A stretch of 48,284 nucleotides of DNA. Source: an uncultured Clostridium sp. (GTDB lineage Bacteria; Bacillota; Clostridia; TANB77; CAG-508). Below, piece by piece: positions 37,765 through 46,449 of the stretch (its first letter is position 1; each line of letters opens with the position of its first letter). The notes beneath the pieces are model-generated. The model was not told where the DNA came from, did no database searches, and worked only from the letters and a program-made list of their open reading frames with translations. The position numbers and the translations under genes are program-made. The stretch covers positions 1 through 48,284 of the forward strand of contig USDL01000010.1 of NCBI GenBank assembly GCA_900553365.1, written 5' to 3'.

Positions 37765-37802
37765 AGAATCTAACTATTACAATACTGTATTAGTTAGATT
37801 CT
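37765..37802 (+). terminator. Hairpin, probable terminator; other content of the 37679-37977 gap
   Basis: A perfect 12-bp stem AGAATCTAACTA / TAGTTAGATTCT with a 14-nt loop, followed by ACATTTTTG. The 37679-37977 gap also contains a short open frame after TTG 37679 (INDKDCIYASYTAVDQEE), with no ribosome binding site, which may be a gene remnant. Nothing else is recognised there. Confidence 0.6.
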
Positions 37803-37977
37803 ACATTTTTGTTAGCTAATAGAAAAGATAAAAAATTTTCCAAACATTTTCTATCCTCACTAGATAACAAATTATATTTACAATAGAAAATAATAATTGT
37901 AAAAATGTATTTATTTTTTTAAAATTATAGTGTAAACTGTTAGAGTGAAGTTTTAAAGCAAAAAGCGAGGTTTTAAT

Positions 37978-38469
37978 ATGTATTGGAATGAAGAAATAAA
38001 AGCAATTTTGTTTGATTTAGATGATACGCTTGTTAATAGTAAAAAAGCAGAATATAACGCAATTTGTGAATTTAAAAAATTGTATAGTGTGTTTGGTGAA
38101 GTTAAAGATAATGATATTGCTCAAATATGGAATAATATTACAATGAAAAACTATGAAAAATACCATAAAGGCGAAATATCATTTGAAGAGTTAAGAACTA
38201 AAAGAATGAAAGAACTCTTTACTAATTACTCAATTAATATATCTAAAGAAGATGCTAAAAATAAATTTAAAGACTATCAAAAAATTTATGAAAAAAATTG
38301 GATTTTATTTGATGATGCAGAAGAAGCATTAAAAACCCTAAAAAGCAAATATAAACTTGTTATACTTTCAAATGGAGATGGAAAACAACAAAGGAAAAAT
38401 AACCAAATCCCCACAAAAATCATAAAATATACTAAGACTTTTGTGGAGGAATTTTTATGGCAAAGATAA
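37978..38469 (+). pseudogene. HAD-family hydrolase, C-terminally truncated
   Basis: 163 residues: the first HAD motif AILFDLDDTLVNSKKAEYN (nucleophile Asp near 14), a helical cap, and motif II KLVILSNGDGKQQRKN near 137-149. Motifs III and IV (Lys and the DD pair) are missing. After KQQRKN the sequence becomes NQIPTKIIKYTKTF with no HAD resemblance, and the frame ends 13 bases into the next gene. YjjG/YfnB-like relatives are about 230 residues. A deletion seems to have joined the 5' half of this gene to the ribosome binding site (GTGGAGG) of the downstream peptidase gene. It is probably inactive as a phosphatase. No CGG is involved, so it is a true truncation. Confidence 0.75.
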
Positions 38470-39137
38470 TTGTTTTTAATAATGACAGCAACCGCATGGA
38501 GACTTATTATAGAAATGAAAATGAGCCAATGCCTTATAATACCAATAGGAGCTTATTGGTTCGAGAGTTTAGAGGTTCAAGTAATAGTAATACTTTGTGG
38601 ACAACAAAAAGAGCAATGCAAAGTTGGAATGCAACCAGGTATTTATATGGAAAGCCCATACCAGTGGGATTTGCATTTAAAAGACCATGGGAAGGCGGAC
38701 ACAGCAATTTGTCACAGCACTATGCGGGTGTAGCTTTTGATGTTGGTCAAAGACTTAGCAACAGTGAAAGAAATACTTTAAGAAATTTGGCTCAAGAATC
38801 TGGAGTGTGGTCTTATGTAGAACCAGCAAGTTTAACTCCAACATGGGTTCATTTTGACAAACGCTTTGGCAGACCTGCTTGCTCAACAGGAGGATACCCA
38901 GTTGTTAGAAGAGGGAGTATAAGCACTTATGTATTAATTGCACAAGACGATTTAAACACACTAGGATATAGAACAGGCGGACTAGACGGAATTTTTGGAG
39001 CAAGAACAGAAGAAGCGGTAAGAAATTATCAACGCTCAAGGGGACTTACAGCAGATGGAATTGTAGGCTGTAACACCTGGCGTTCTCTTCAAGAAGATGT
39101 AGTAGGAACAGGCAGAACAAGTACAACATTAGATTAA
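38457..39137 (+). CDS. M15/DUF-type D,D-peptidase-like protein with peptidoglycan-binding domain
   Basis: 226 residues. The N-terminal ~150 residues contain HSNLSQHYAGVAFDVGQRLS and SLTPTWVHFDKR, the spaced His, Asp and His ligands of an M15-like (VanY/L5-type) zinc peptidase. The C-terminal part (about 155-215, LIAQDDLNTLGYRTGGLDGIFG, AVRNYQRSRGLTADGIVG) is a peptidoglycan-binding type 1 domain. There is no clear signal peptide, so release may need lysis or a spore compartment; in spore formers such enzymes act on cortex or cell wall. ATG 38457 follows GTGGAGG, and the start overlaps the truncated HAD frame. Several GGC GGA and GCG GNN contexts show out-of-phase CGG is tolerated. Confidence 0.8.
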   Translation: MAKIIVFNNDSNRMETYYRNENEPMPYNTNRSLLVREFRGSSNSNTLWTTKRAMQSWNATRYLYGKPIPVGFAFKRPWEGGHSNLSQHYAGVAFDVGQRLSNSERNTLRNLAQESGVWSYVEPASLTPTWVHFDKRFGRPACSTGGYPVVRRGSISTYVLIAQDDLNTLGYRTGGLDGIFGARTEEAVRNYQRSRGLTADGIVGCNTWRSLQEDVVGTGRTSTTLD

Positions 39138-39141
39138 TAAA

Positions 39142-39168
39142 ACCTAGATACTAAAAAAGTATCTAGGT
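39142..39168 (+). terminator. Rho-independent terminator after the peptidase gene
   Basis: An 11-bp stem ACCTAGATACT / AGTATCTAGGT with an A-rich loop, followed by AAAATTTTA. Confidence 0.75.
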
Positions 39169-39190
39169 AAAATTTTATAAAGCAAAAATA

Positions 39191-39219
39191 TTGTTATTTA
39201 ACAAATTTACTGGTATAAT
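39191..39219 (+). promoter_or_regulatory. Promoter of the pyridoxamine kinase gene
   Basis: TTGTTA (39191-39196), 17 bp, TATAAT (39214-39219). ATG 39237 lies only 18 bp after the -10 box, so the leader is very short. Confidence 0.7.
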
Positions 39220-39236
39220 ATTGCGTGGGTGAAAAT

Positions 39237-40058
39237 ATGAAAAGAATAGTATCAATACAAGACATATCATGTATAGGAAAATGCTCAGAAACAGTAGCAT
39301 TGCCAATTATATCAAGTATGGGGGTTGAAACTGCAATACTTCCAACAGCAATTCTTTCAACGCATACAGCATTTAAAAATTTCACATTTAAAAATTTAGC
39401 TGATGAATGTAGAAAAATTATGAAACATTGGAAAGAGGAAAACTTTGAGTTTGACCTAATATATATTGGATATACAGGAACAGAAGAAATTTTAGATTTA
39501 GTGTTAGACTTTATAGATGAATTTAAAACTGATAAAAATATAGTAGTTTTTGATCCAGCAATGGCCGATAATGGAAAAATGTATGCAGGAATAACCAAAA
39601 ACATCATTCAAAAAATGAAAGAAGTCTGCAAAAAGGCTGATATTCTAAGACTTAACTTAACAGAAGGCAGCCTTTTATCAGGAGAACAATATAAAGAAAA
39701 CTCTAACATTGATGAAAACAAAAAAACAGCTGAAAAACTAAGAACTTTAGGCCCTAAAAAGGTAATTATAACTGGTGTTGAAAAAGACAATAAAATCGGA
39801 GCACTTGGATTTGATGGAGAAAATTTCTATAGCAATTTTGAAACAAAATATAATGTAAGTTACCATGGCACAGGGGATGTATTCACAAGCTGTTTAGCAG
39901 GAAGTTTGGTAAGAGGAAAAAGCATTGAAGAAGCAATAAAAATTGCAACGAAATTTACAACAGAATGTGTAAGACTAACATTTGAAGATACTCCAAATGA
40001 TAAATACGGAGTAAATTTTGAAGAAGCTTTACCTTTTTTAATGAAAGAAATATTGTAA
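39237..40058 (+). CDS. pdxY: Pyridoxal/pyridoxamine kinase (PdxK/PdxY-like)
   Basis: A 273-residue ribokinase-fold enzyme that phosphorylates B6 vitamers (or hydroxymethylpyrimidine). QDISCIGKCSETVALPII lies near the start, FDPAMADNGKMYAGI near 110, LNLTEGSLLSG, and the ribokinase-family anion hole and catalytic Asp in SYHGTGDVFTSCLAG near 210-222. ATG 39237 is preferred to GTG 39225 because GTGGGTG forms the ribosome binding site. It is monocistronic or weakly linked to the purine nucleoside phosphorylase gene 70 bp downstream. No in-phase CGG. Confidence 0.85.
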   Translation: MKRIVSIQDISCIGKCSETVALPIISSMGVETAILPTAILSTHTAFKNFTFKNLADECRKIMKHWKEENFEFDLIYIGYTGTEEILDLVLDFIDEFKTDKNIVVFDPAMADNGKMYAGITKNIIQKMKEVCKKADILRLNLTEGSLLSGEQYKENSNIDENKKTAEKLRTLGPKKVIITGVEKDNKIGALGFDGENFYSNFETKYNVSYHGTGDVFTSCLAGSLVRGKSIEEAIKIATKFTTECVRLTFEDTPNDKYGVNFEEALPFLMKEIL

Positions 40059-40130
40059 TTTATGGAATTTTATGGTATTCTAAATAGGTAAAAAAATAAA
40101 AGCATAATATGCTTTAGATGGAGGTTTTAT

Positions 40131-40943
40131 ATGATTAATTACGATGAAGCTGCAAAATATATCAAAGAAAAAATAGGAGATATTAAACCAAAGATAGCAA
40201 TAGTTTTGGGTTCAGGACTTGGGGTACTAAGTGAAGAAATTGAAAACAAAATAACAATCAAATACCAAGATATTCCAAACTTTCCAGTATCAACTGTTGC
40301 AGGCCATGCAGGAGAACTACTAGTTGGAACACTAGAAGGTATACCAGTTATTGCAATGAATGGTAGATTTCACTATTATGAAGGCTACGATTTAAAAGAA
40401 GTAACAATGCCAATTAGAGTATTCAAATTACTAGGAATAGAAGAACTTATCCTAACAAACGCAGCAGGAGGAATTAATACAAATTATAAACCTGGAGATT
40501 TCATGATAATTAAAGACCACTTAAGCTTTTTCGCAGAATCAGTTTTAAGAGGCAAAAATGATGATGAGTTTGGACCAAGATTCCCAGACATGAGTGAAGT
40601 ATATAACAAAGAGAGAATAGCAAAACTTGAAAAAATTATAGATAAATATACAGGAAGACCAAATGTTGGAGTATATGCTTATATGAAAGGCCCAACTTAC
40701 GAAACACCAGCAGAAATAAGAGCATTAAGAACATTAGGAGCAGATACTGTAGGTATGTCAACAGTGCCAGAAGCAGTTGTTGCAAATCATTGTGGAATAA
40801 AGGTTTCAGCAATATCATGTGTAACAAATATGGCAGCAGGTATATTAAATCAAAAATTATCACATGAAGAAGTTAAAGAAACAGCAGAAAGAGTTCAAAT
40901 GACATTTAAAGAAATTATAAAAGAATATATAAAAGAATTATAA
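40131..40943 (+). CDS. punA: Purine nucleoside phosphorylase (inosine/guanosine type)
   Basis: A 270-residue family-2 (trimeric-type) phosphorylase that splits purine nucleosides with phosphate. VLGSGLGVLSEEI near 26-38, GRFHYYEGYDL (phosphate site), LTNAAGGINTNYKPGDFMII near 108-127, KGPTYETPAEIRALRTLGAD and GMSTVPEAVVANHCG all match. ATG 40131 follows TGGAGG. The length is typical. A GC-rich hairpin follows the stop. No in-phase CGG. Confidence 0.94.
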   Translation: MINYDEAAKYIKEKIGDIKPKIAIVLGSGLGVLSEEIENKITIKYQDIPNFPVSTVAGHAGELLVGTLEGIPVIAMNGRFHYYEGYDLKEVTMPIRVFKLLGIEELILTNAAGGINTNYKPGDFMIIKDHLSFFAESVLRGKNDDEFGPRFPDMSEVYNKERIAKLEKIIDKYTGRPNVGVYAYMKGPTYETPAEIRALRTLGADTVGMSTVPEAVVANHCGIKVSAISCVTNMAAGILNQKLSHEEVKETAERVQMTFKEIIKEYIKEL

Positions 40944-40946
40944 GAA

Positions 40947-40965
40947 AGGCGAGTAACACTCGCCT
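40947..40965 (+). terminator. Hairpin between punA and rplI (weak terminator or attenuator)
   Basis: AGGCGAGT, loop AAC, ACTCGCCT: a perfect 8-bp stem without a clear T-run, so a partial terminator or an RNA-stability element. Confidence 0.5.
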
Positions 40966-40997
40966 AAATAAATAGCATAAAAAGGAAGGTACGTAAA

Positions 40998-41444
40998 ATG
41001 AAAGTTATATTATTACAAGATATTAAAAACGTAGGAAGAAAAGAACAAGTATTAGAAGCTAATGATGGATATGCTAGAAATTATCTATTCCCAAAGAAAT
41101 TAGCAATAGAAGCTACAAAGGATAATATGGCAAAATTACAAGCAAAGAAAACTTCAGAAGCAAACAAGAAAAAGGCAGAAATTGATGCAAATAAAGAAAT
41201 TGCTAAAAAAATAGAAAAAATGGAGCTTACTATTAAAGCAAAAGTAGGAGAAAACAGCAAAATTTTTGGAGGAATTACATCAAAAGAAATTGCCGAAGAA
41301 TTAAAAAAACAACACAATTTTGAAATAGATAAAAAGAAAATAGTATTAAAGGAAACAATTAAGAATTTAGGTAGATATACAGCTGAATTAAAATTTGGAG
41401 ATGGAATAAACGCAAAATTAACAGTAAATGTAACAGGAGAGTAA
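40998..41444 (+). CDS. rplI: Ribosomal protein L9
   Basis: A 148-residue bL9 with the family start MKVILLQDIKNVGRKEQVLEANDGYARNYL (signature split here), a long central Lys/Ala-rich helix (about 40-75) and a C-terminal domain with KIFGGITSKEIAEEL and LGRYTAELKF. ATG 40998 follows AAGGAAGG. It is the first gene of rplI-dnaB-tilS-ftsH, a common Firmicutes order. bL9 influences frame maintenance and ribosome spacing, so its intact state is relevant beside the frameshift pattern. No in-phase CGG. Confidence 0.96.
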   Translation: MKVILLQDIKNVGRKEQVLEANDGYARNYLFPKKLAIEATKDNMAKLQAKKTSEANKKKAEIDANKEIAKKIEKMELTIKAKVGENSKIFGGITSKEIAEELKKQHNFEIDKKKIVLKETIKNLGRYTAELKFGDGINAKLTVNVTGE

Positions 41445-41477
41445 AAAAATAAAAAATATAACCAAGGAGTGAAGGCA

Positions 41478-42809
41478 ATGGAGGCAGAAAAAATTCCACC
41501 ACAAGATATAGAAGCAGAACAAGCTATTTTGGGAAGTATGCTAACAGACCAAGATGCAGTAGTAGATAGTATAGAAATACTAAAACCAGAAGATTTCTAT
41601 AGAGGTGACCATAAATATATATATGAAGCAATGGTAAATCTATATAATAGGGGCGAACCAATAGACATTATTACAGTAAAAGCCGAATTAACCTCAATGC
41701 AAAAATTTGAGGCAGTTGGAGGTATTGAATATTTAGCAACATTGCCGGATAAAGTACCCCTTGTTTCAAATGCTGAAAAATACATAAAAATAGTAGAGGA
41801 AAAATCTATTTTAAGACAGCTTATTAAAACTGCAGGAGAAATAGAAGGTCTAGGATATGCTCAAAATGAAGAAATAGACAACGTAATAGACCAGGCTGAA
41901 AAGAAAATTTTTGGCATAATGCAAGGCAAAAATCAAAAAGGTTATACTCCAATTAAAGATGTATTAGTTGAAACATTTGCAGAACTAGAAAAATTATATA
42001 ATCAAAAAGAACCAATAACAGGAGTACCAACAGGATTTACAGATTTAGACTATAAAACAGCAGGACTTCACAATTCAGATTTAATTTTAGTTGCTGCAAG
42101 ACCAGCCATGGGAAAATCTGCATTTGCATTAAATATTGCTACCTATGCAGCAGTAAATGCGAAAAAACCAGTAGTTATTTTTAACTTGGAAATGTCAAAA
42201 TCTCAACTTGTAAACAGAATGCTTTGTAGCGAAGCAATGGTAGATAGTAATAAAGTTAGAACAGGAAAAATAGATGAAGAAGACTGGGTAAAACTTGCAA
42301 CAGCATTAGGACCACTTTCAGAAGCTCCAATTTACATAGATGATACACCAGGAATATCAATCGCAGAAATAAGAGCCAAATGTAGAAAATTAAAATTAGA
42401 AAAAGACATTGGCCTAATTGTAATAGACTATTTGCAGTTAATTCAAGGCAGTGGAAAGAGAAATGCAAGCCGTGAGCAAGAAATTTCAGAAATAAGTAGA
42501 TCTCTTAAAATTTTAGCAAAAGAATTAGACGTACCAGTAATTGCACTATCACAGCTATCAAGAGCAGCAGAAGCAAGACAAGACCATAGACCAATGCTTT
42601 CAGACTTGCGTGAATCTGGAGCAATAGAGCAAGATGCTGATATAGTAATGTTTCTATATAGAGATGATTATTACAACCCAGATTCAGAAAAGAAAAATAT
42701 TGCAGAAGTAATCCTTGCAAAACACAGAGCTGGTTCAACAGGAACAGTAGAACTACTATGGATGGGAAGTTATACAAAATTTGCAAATTTAGATAAATAT
42801 AGAGAATAG
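41478..42809 (+). CDS. dnaB: Replicative DNA helicase
   Basis: A 443-residue DnaB-type helicase (named DnaC in Bacillus). The N-terminal DnaB domain is IEAEQAILGSMLTD; the RecA-like domain has Walker A AARPAMGKSAFALN near 208-220, Walker B IGLIVIDYLQLIQG, and SQLSRAAEARQDHRPMLSDLRESGAIEQDAD. ATG 41478 is chosen because AAGGAG lies nine bases upstream, whereas the in-frame GTG at 41469 follows that site directly. It lies 33 bp after rplI and nine bases before tilS. No in-phase CGG. Confidence 0.95.
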   Translation: MEAEKIPPQDIEAEQAILGSMLTDQDAVVDSIEILKPEDFYRGDHKYIYEAMVNLYNRGEPIDIITVKAELTSMQKFEAVGGIEYLATLPDKVPLVSNAEKYIKIVEEKSILRQLIKTAGEIEGLGYAQNEEIDNVIDQAEKKIFGIMQGKNQKGYTPIKDVLVETFAELEKLYNQKEPITGVPTGFTDLDYKTAGLHNSDLILVAARPAMGKSAFALNIATYAAVNAKKPVVIFNLEMSKSQLVNRMLCSEAMVDSNKVRTGKIDEEDWVKLATALGPLSEAPIYIDDTPGISIAEIRAKCRKLKLEKDIGLIVIDYLQLIQGSGKRNASREQEISEISRSLKILAKELDVPVIALSQLSRAAEARQDHRPMLSDLRESGAIEQDADIVMFLYRDDYYNPDSEKKNIAEVILAKHRAGSTGTVELLWMGSYTKFANLDKYRE

Positions 42810-42817
42810 GAGAATAA

Positions 42818-43798
42818 ATGCTAAAAGAGGAAGTTTTAAAAACTATTAAAGATAATAACTTAATAAATGAAGGAGATAAAATTGTAATAGGCGTATCAGG
42901 GGGACCAGACTCAATATGCCTATTACATTTGTTAAATAATTTAACAAACACATTAAAAATTACAATATATGTAGCACATATTAATCATAGCATAAGGGAA
43001 GTTGCAGATATGGAAACAAAATATGTGCAAGATTTCTGCAAAAAAATAGGTGTGGAATGTTTTGTAAAAAAAGAGGATATACTAAGCCTAGCAAAAAAAC
43101 AGAAAAAAGGAACAGAAGAAGTTGGAAGACAGGTTAGATATAGTTTTTTTGATGAAGTTTTAGAAAAAACAAATTCAAACAAAATTGCAACAGCACATAA
43201 TTCAAATGATAGAGCAGAAACTGTAATACTAAACATTTTAAGAGGAAGCGGAATTTCAGGCTTAAAAGGAATAGAAGCAATACGTGACCAAAAGTATATA
43301 AGACCACTAATAAATACAGATAGAGAAAGCATTGAAAAATACTGCGAAGAAAATAATTTAGAGCCCAAAATTGATGAAACAAACAAAGAAAATATATACA
43401 CTAGAAATAAAGTTAGAAATGTAGTAATTCCATACATAAAAAAAGAATTTAATCAAAATATTATAAAAACAATAAATAGACTATCAACAGTTGCAACAGA
43501 GGAAAATGACTATTTAATGAAAATAACAAAACAAGAATATGCAAATATTTCAAATATAGAAAACGGTATAATAACTTTAGATTTAAAAAGATTTAATAAT
43601 TTAGAATTAGTAATAAAAAGAAGACTAATACTATATACTATAAATGAGGCAATACATACAACCAATGGAATAGAAAAGGTAAACTTAGATGATATAGTAA
43701 AATTATGCAGTAACAATATAGGAAACAAGTATTTAACACCAATAAAAGAGATAAAAATATACGTAAAAAAGGGAAAAGTTTATTTCATAAAAACCTAA
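42818..43798 (+). CDS. tilS: tRNA(Ile)-lysidine synthetase
   Basis: A 326-residue enzyme that makes lysidine at C34 of tRNA-Ile(CAU), allowing AUA decoding. PP-loop IVIGVSGGPDSICLLHLL near 23-37; AHINHSIR; EVGRQVRYSFFDEV; TAHNSNDRAETVILNILRGSG; RPLINTDRESIEKY. It is shorter than the E. coli enzyme, with a reduced C-terminal region as in many Clostridia. The genome uses ATA heavily, so the enzyme matters here. ATG 42818 follows AGGAG and is tightly linked to dnaB. No in-phase CGG. Confidence 0.93.
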   Translation: MLKEEVLKTIKDNNLINEGDKIVIGVSGGPDSICLLHLLNNLTNTLKITIYVAHINHSIREVADMETKYVQDFCKKIGVECFVKKEDILSLAKKQKKGTEEVGRQVRYSFFDEVLEKTNSNKIATAHNSNDRAETVILNILRGSGISGLKGIEAIRDQKYIRPLINTDRESIEKYCEENNLEPKIDETNKENIYTRNKVRNVVIPYIKKEFNQNIIKTINRLSTVATEENDYLMKITKQEYANISNIENGIITLDLKRFNNLELVIKRRLILYTINEAIHTTNGIEKVNLDDIVKLCSNNIGNKYLTPIKEIKIYVKKGKVYFIKT

Positions 43799-43817
43799 AA
43801 TAAAGTCCAATAAAGTA

Positions 43818-43846
43818 TTGAAAATAATTAAACGTTATGATATATT
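43818..43846 (+). promoter_or_regulatory. Promoter of ftsH
   Basis: TTGAAA (43818-43823), 17 bp, TATATT (43841-43846), 37 bp before ATG 43884. Confidence 0.6.
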
Positions 43847-43883
43847 AATAAAATAAACAAGAGAAAAGGAAGGTAAAAAATTT

Positions 43884-45686
43884 ATGAAAAATAGCATAAA
43901 AACAATAGTTATGTGGCTAATAATTATAGCGGTATGCATAATATTGCTTTCAGCGATACTAGAAAATGCACAAACAAAAATGTCTTATGATGAATTAATT
44001 GGAGCAATAAATAACCAAAAAGTTGAAAGTATAAAACTTGAAGCAGACGGAAACAAAGCTTATGTAAAAGTTAAAAATGATAAAATTGAAAAAGAGGTAA
44101 ATATACCAAGTATAGATGCCTTCATGGCAGAAATAAGTGATGATTTAGCAAGCCAAAGATTTACTTTTGAAGAAAAATCACAATCTATAATAGTAACAAT
44201 ATTAGGACTATTATCACCTTTTGCAATACTAATTGTATGCGTAATCTTTTGGCTTTTATTAACAAACACAGCACAAGGTGGAGGAAATAAAACTATTGCA
44301 TTTGGTAAAAGCAGAGCAAGAGTAGTAGGAACAACAGAAAAAGGAAAAGTCACCTTTAAAGATGTTGCAGGTGTTGATGAAGAAAAAGAAGAATTACAAG
44401 AAATTGTAGAATTTCTAAAATCACCAAAGAAATTTACAGATATGGGAGCAAGAATTCCAAAAGGTGTTCTACTAGTAGGACATCCAGGAACAGGTAAAAC
44501 ACTTTTAGCAAAAGCAGTTGCAGGAGAAGCAGGAGTTCCATTCTTTATAATAAGTGGTTCAGACTTTGTTGAAATGTTCGTTGGTGTTGGTGCATCAAGA
44601 GTAAGAGATTTATTTAATGAGGCAAAGAAAAATGCTCCATGTATAGTTTTCATAGACGAGATAGACGCAGTAGGCCGTCAAAGAGGAGCTGGCTTAGGTG
44701 GAGGCCATGATGAAAGAGAGCAAACTCTAAACCAATTACTAGTTGAAATGGATGGATTTGCACCAAATGAAGGAGTAATAGTTTTAGCTGCAACAAATAG
44801 ACCAGACGTACTAGATAAAGCATTATTAAGACCAGGAAGATTTGATAGACAGATAGTAATTTCACAACCAGATGTTAAGGCAAGAGAAGAAATACTTGAA
44901 GTTCATAGCAGAAAGAAAAAACTAGGCGATGATGTAGACTTAAAAGTAATAGCAAAAAATACAGCAGGATTTTCAGGAGCAGACCTAGAAAACGTATTAA
45001 ATGAAGCATCACTACTAGCTGCAAGAAGAAACAAGCAAGAAATAAATATGCAAGAAGTTGAAGACGCAATGATAAAAGTAACGATGGGACCAGAAAAGAG
45101 AAGCAGAATAAGAAGTGACAAAGAAAATAAACTAGTAGCCTTCCATGAAGCAGGCCATGCGGTTGTAAGCCACTATTTACCAACACAAGATACAATACAC
45201 CAAATATCAATAGTACCACGAGGTATGGCTGGTGGATATACAATGTATAGACCAGATGAAGATAAAAACTTCATGTCAAAAATTGAAATGGAAGAATCTA
45301 TAGTAGGCCTACTTGGCGGAAGAGTTGCAGAAAGCCTAGTACTAGATGACATATCAACAGGAGCAAGCAATGATATAGAAAGAGCTTCAAAAATCGCAAG
45401 AGATATGGTAACAAAATATGGTATGAGTGATAGCTTAGGAACAATTACATTTGGTTCAGGTCAAGAAGAAGTATTCCTAGGAAGAGATTGGACACAAACA
45501 AGAAACTACAGCGAAGAAACCTCAGCAAAAATAGATGAAGAAGTTAAGAGAATAATAGACAATGGATATAATAGAGCAAAAGAAATACTAACAATGCACA
45601 GCGATAAACTTCACACAGTAGCAAACTTATTATTAGAAAAAGAAAAAGTAGATGGAGAAGAATTTGCTGCAATATTTGCAGAATAG
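43884..45686 (+). CDS. ftsH: ATP-dependent zinc metalloprotease FtsH
   Basis: A 600-residue membrane AAA+ protease. Two membrane helices (about 8-27 and 108-128) flank an extracellular region. AAA domain: Walker A reads VGHPGTGKTLLA near 195-206 (His where Pro is usual), pore loop FVEMFVGVGASRVRDLF, Walker B CIVFIDEIDAVG and SRH VLAATNRPDVLDKALLRPGR (within limits). Zinc site HEAGHAVV near 415, with the third ligand region ASNDIERASKIARDM. It degrades membrane and regulatory proteins. It follows tilS as in Bacillus but without the hpt gene often found between them. It ends at a strong terminator. No in-phase CGG in 601 codons. Confidence 0.96.
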   Translation: MKNSIKTIVMWLIIIAVCIILLSAILENAQTKMSYDELIGAINNQKVESIKLEADGNKAYVKVKNDKIEKEVNIPSIDAFMAEISDDLASQRFTFEEKSQSIIVTILGLLSPFAILIVCVIFWLLLTNTAQGGGNKTIAFGKSRARVVGTTEKGKVTFKDVAGVDEEKEELQEIVEFLKSPKKFTDMGARIPKGVLLVGHPGTGKTLLAKAVAGEAGVPFFIISGSDFVEMFVGVGASRVRDLFNEAKKNAPCIVFIDEIDAVGRQRGAGLGGGHDEREQTLNQLLVEMDGFAPNEGVIVLAATNRPDVLDKALLRPGRFDRQIVISQPDVKAREEILEVHSRKKKLGDDVDLKVIAKNTAGFSGADLENVLNEASLLAARRNKQEINMQEVEDAMIKVTMGPEKRSRIRSDKENKLVAFHEAGHAVVSHYLPTQDTIHQISIVPRGMAGGYTMYRPDEDKNFMSKIEMEESIVGLLGGRVAESLVLDDISTGASNDIERASKIARDMVTKYGMSDSLGTITFGSGQEEVFLGRDWTQTRNYSEETSAKIDEEVKRIIDNGYNRAKEILTMHSDKLHTVANLLLEKEKVDGEEFAAIFAE

Positions 45687-45693
45687 AAATTAA

Positions 45694-45715
45694 AAGCTAG
45701 GAGAAATCCTAGCTT
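45694..45715 (+). terminator. Rho-independent terminator after ftsH
   Basis: AAGCTAGGA, tetraloop GAAA, TCCTAGCTT, then AAAAAATG. A compact stable stem; the T-run is weak on this strand. Confidence 0.65.
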
Positions 45716-45787
45716 AAAAAATGTGCAAATTCAAAAAAAATTGACAAAATAAAACAAATGTTTTACAATATATACAGCGATAAAAAT

Positions 45788-45817
45788 TTGTACAAAATTA
45801 AAAAAATATGATACAAT
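45788..45817 (+). promoter_or_regulatory. Promoter of the toxin-antitoxin pair
   Basis: TTGTAC (45788-45793), 18 bp, TACAAT (45812-45817). It overlaps an upstream in-frame ATG at 45808, which argues for ATG 45838 as the real start. Confidence 0.55.
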
Positions 45818-45837
45818 GTATAAGGAAGCTAAGATAT

Positions 45838-46449
45838 ATGTTAGAAGAATTGGAAAGATTAATAAAATTCATAGAGCAGGAATATTTTGAATTTAATAAA
45901 CAATGGAAAGAAAGTAACTATTATTATGAAATTAACTTAAGAAAGAAAACAATAAATGATTTAATAGATGATAATATATTAAATGCAATATTTAACTATA
46001 GAGAATTTATAAATGAAAAAAACACAAAATTAATAATAGACTTCATGCACTTTAATACAACAAAAGCAAAAGTAAATGTTAGAACAAAAACAAGAAATTC
46101 CATTGAATATAAAAAGGAAAACTATATTGCAAATCATAATAATGGTGAAATACCAATAAATAAATGTTTTAATGATTTGTTTGGTATTAGAATAATATGC
46201 ATGGAAGAGTTAAGTAAAGAGCAGGTATTATTGCTTTTAAATGAAAAATTTAAAAATCTAAAATGTATTGACTCATCAAAAGAGGAATATAAGGCAATAC
46301 ATATATATTTTAGAGAAAACAATTTTAGCTTTCCATGGGAACTGCAAATATGGAATAAATGTGATGAAATGTCTAATATAATATCACATGAAAAATATAA
46401 ACAAGACTATGTTAAATGGGAAAGAAAAAATAAAGGAGGTAGTAAATGA
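45838..46449 (+). CDS. RelA/SpoT-type small synthetase, probable toxSAS toxin
   Basis: A 203-residue single-domain RelA/SpoT-like nucleotidyltransferase without a hydrolase domain. Motifs: KCFNDLFGIRIIC (the D-x-x-G-x-R type catalytic segment, near 107-118), YKAIHIYF (the Y-R-S-I-H equivalent, near 150) and PWELQIWNK (E-x-Q-x-R type, near 165). ATG 45838 follows AAGGAAG, and the promoter covers the earlier ATG. The stop overlaps the start of a Panacea-domain gene (ATGA), the order toxin then antitoxin. toxSAS enzymes make toxic ppApp or pyrophosphorylate tRNA CCA ends; which applies here cannot be read from sequence. Confidence in the fold is high, in the toxin role moderate. Confidence 0.8.
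   Translation: MLEELERLIKFIEQEYFEFNKQWKESNYYYEINLRKKTINDLIDDNILNAIFNYREFINEKNTKLIIDFMHFNTTKAKVNVRTKTRNSIEYKKENYIANHNNGEIPINKCFNDLFGIRIICMEELSKEQVLLLLNEKFKNLKCIDSSKEEYKAIHIYFRENNFSFPWELQIWNKCDEMSNIISHEKYKQDYVKWERKNKGGSK

Noticed and set aside
37978..38469. HAD gene as another CGG bypass case
   Set aside because: It contains no CGG, and no alternative frame after KQQRKN gives HAD motifs III and IV; it is a true truncation.
44060..44653. Minus-strand ORF of 197 codons opposite ftsH
   Set aside because: Lies entirely within the certain ftsH gene and is an antisense shadow.
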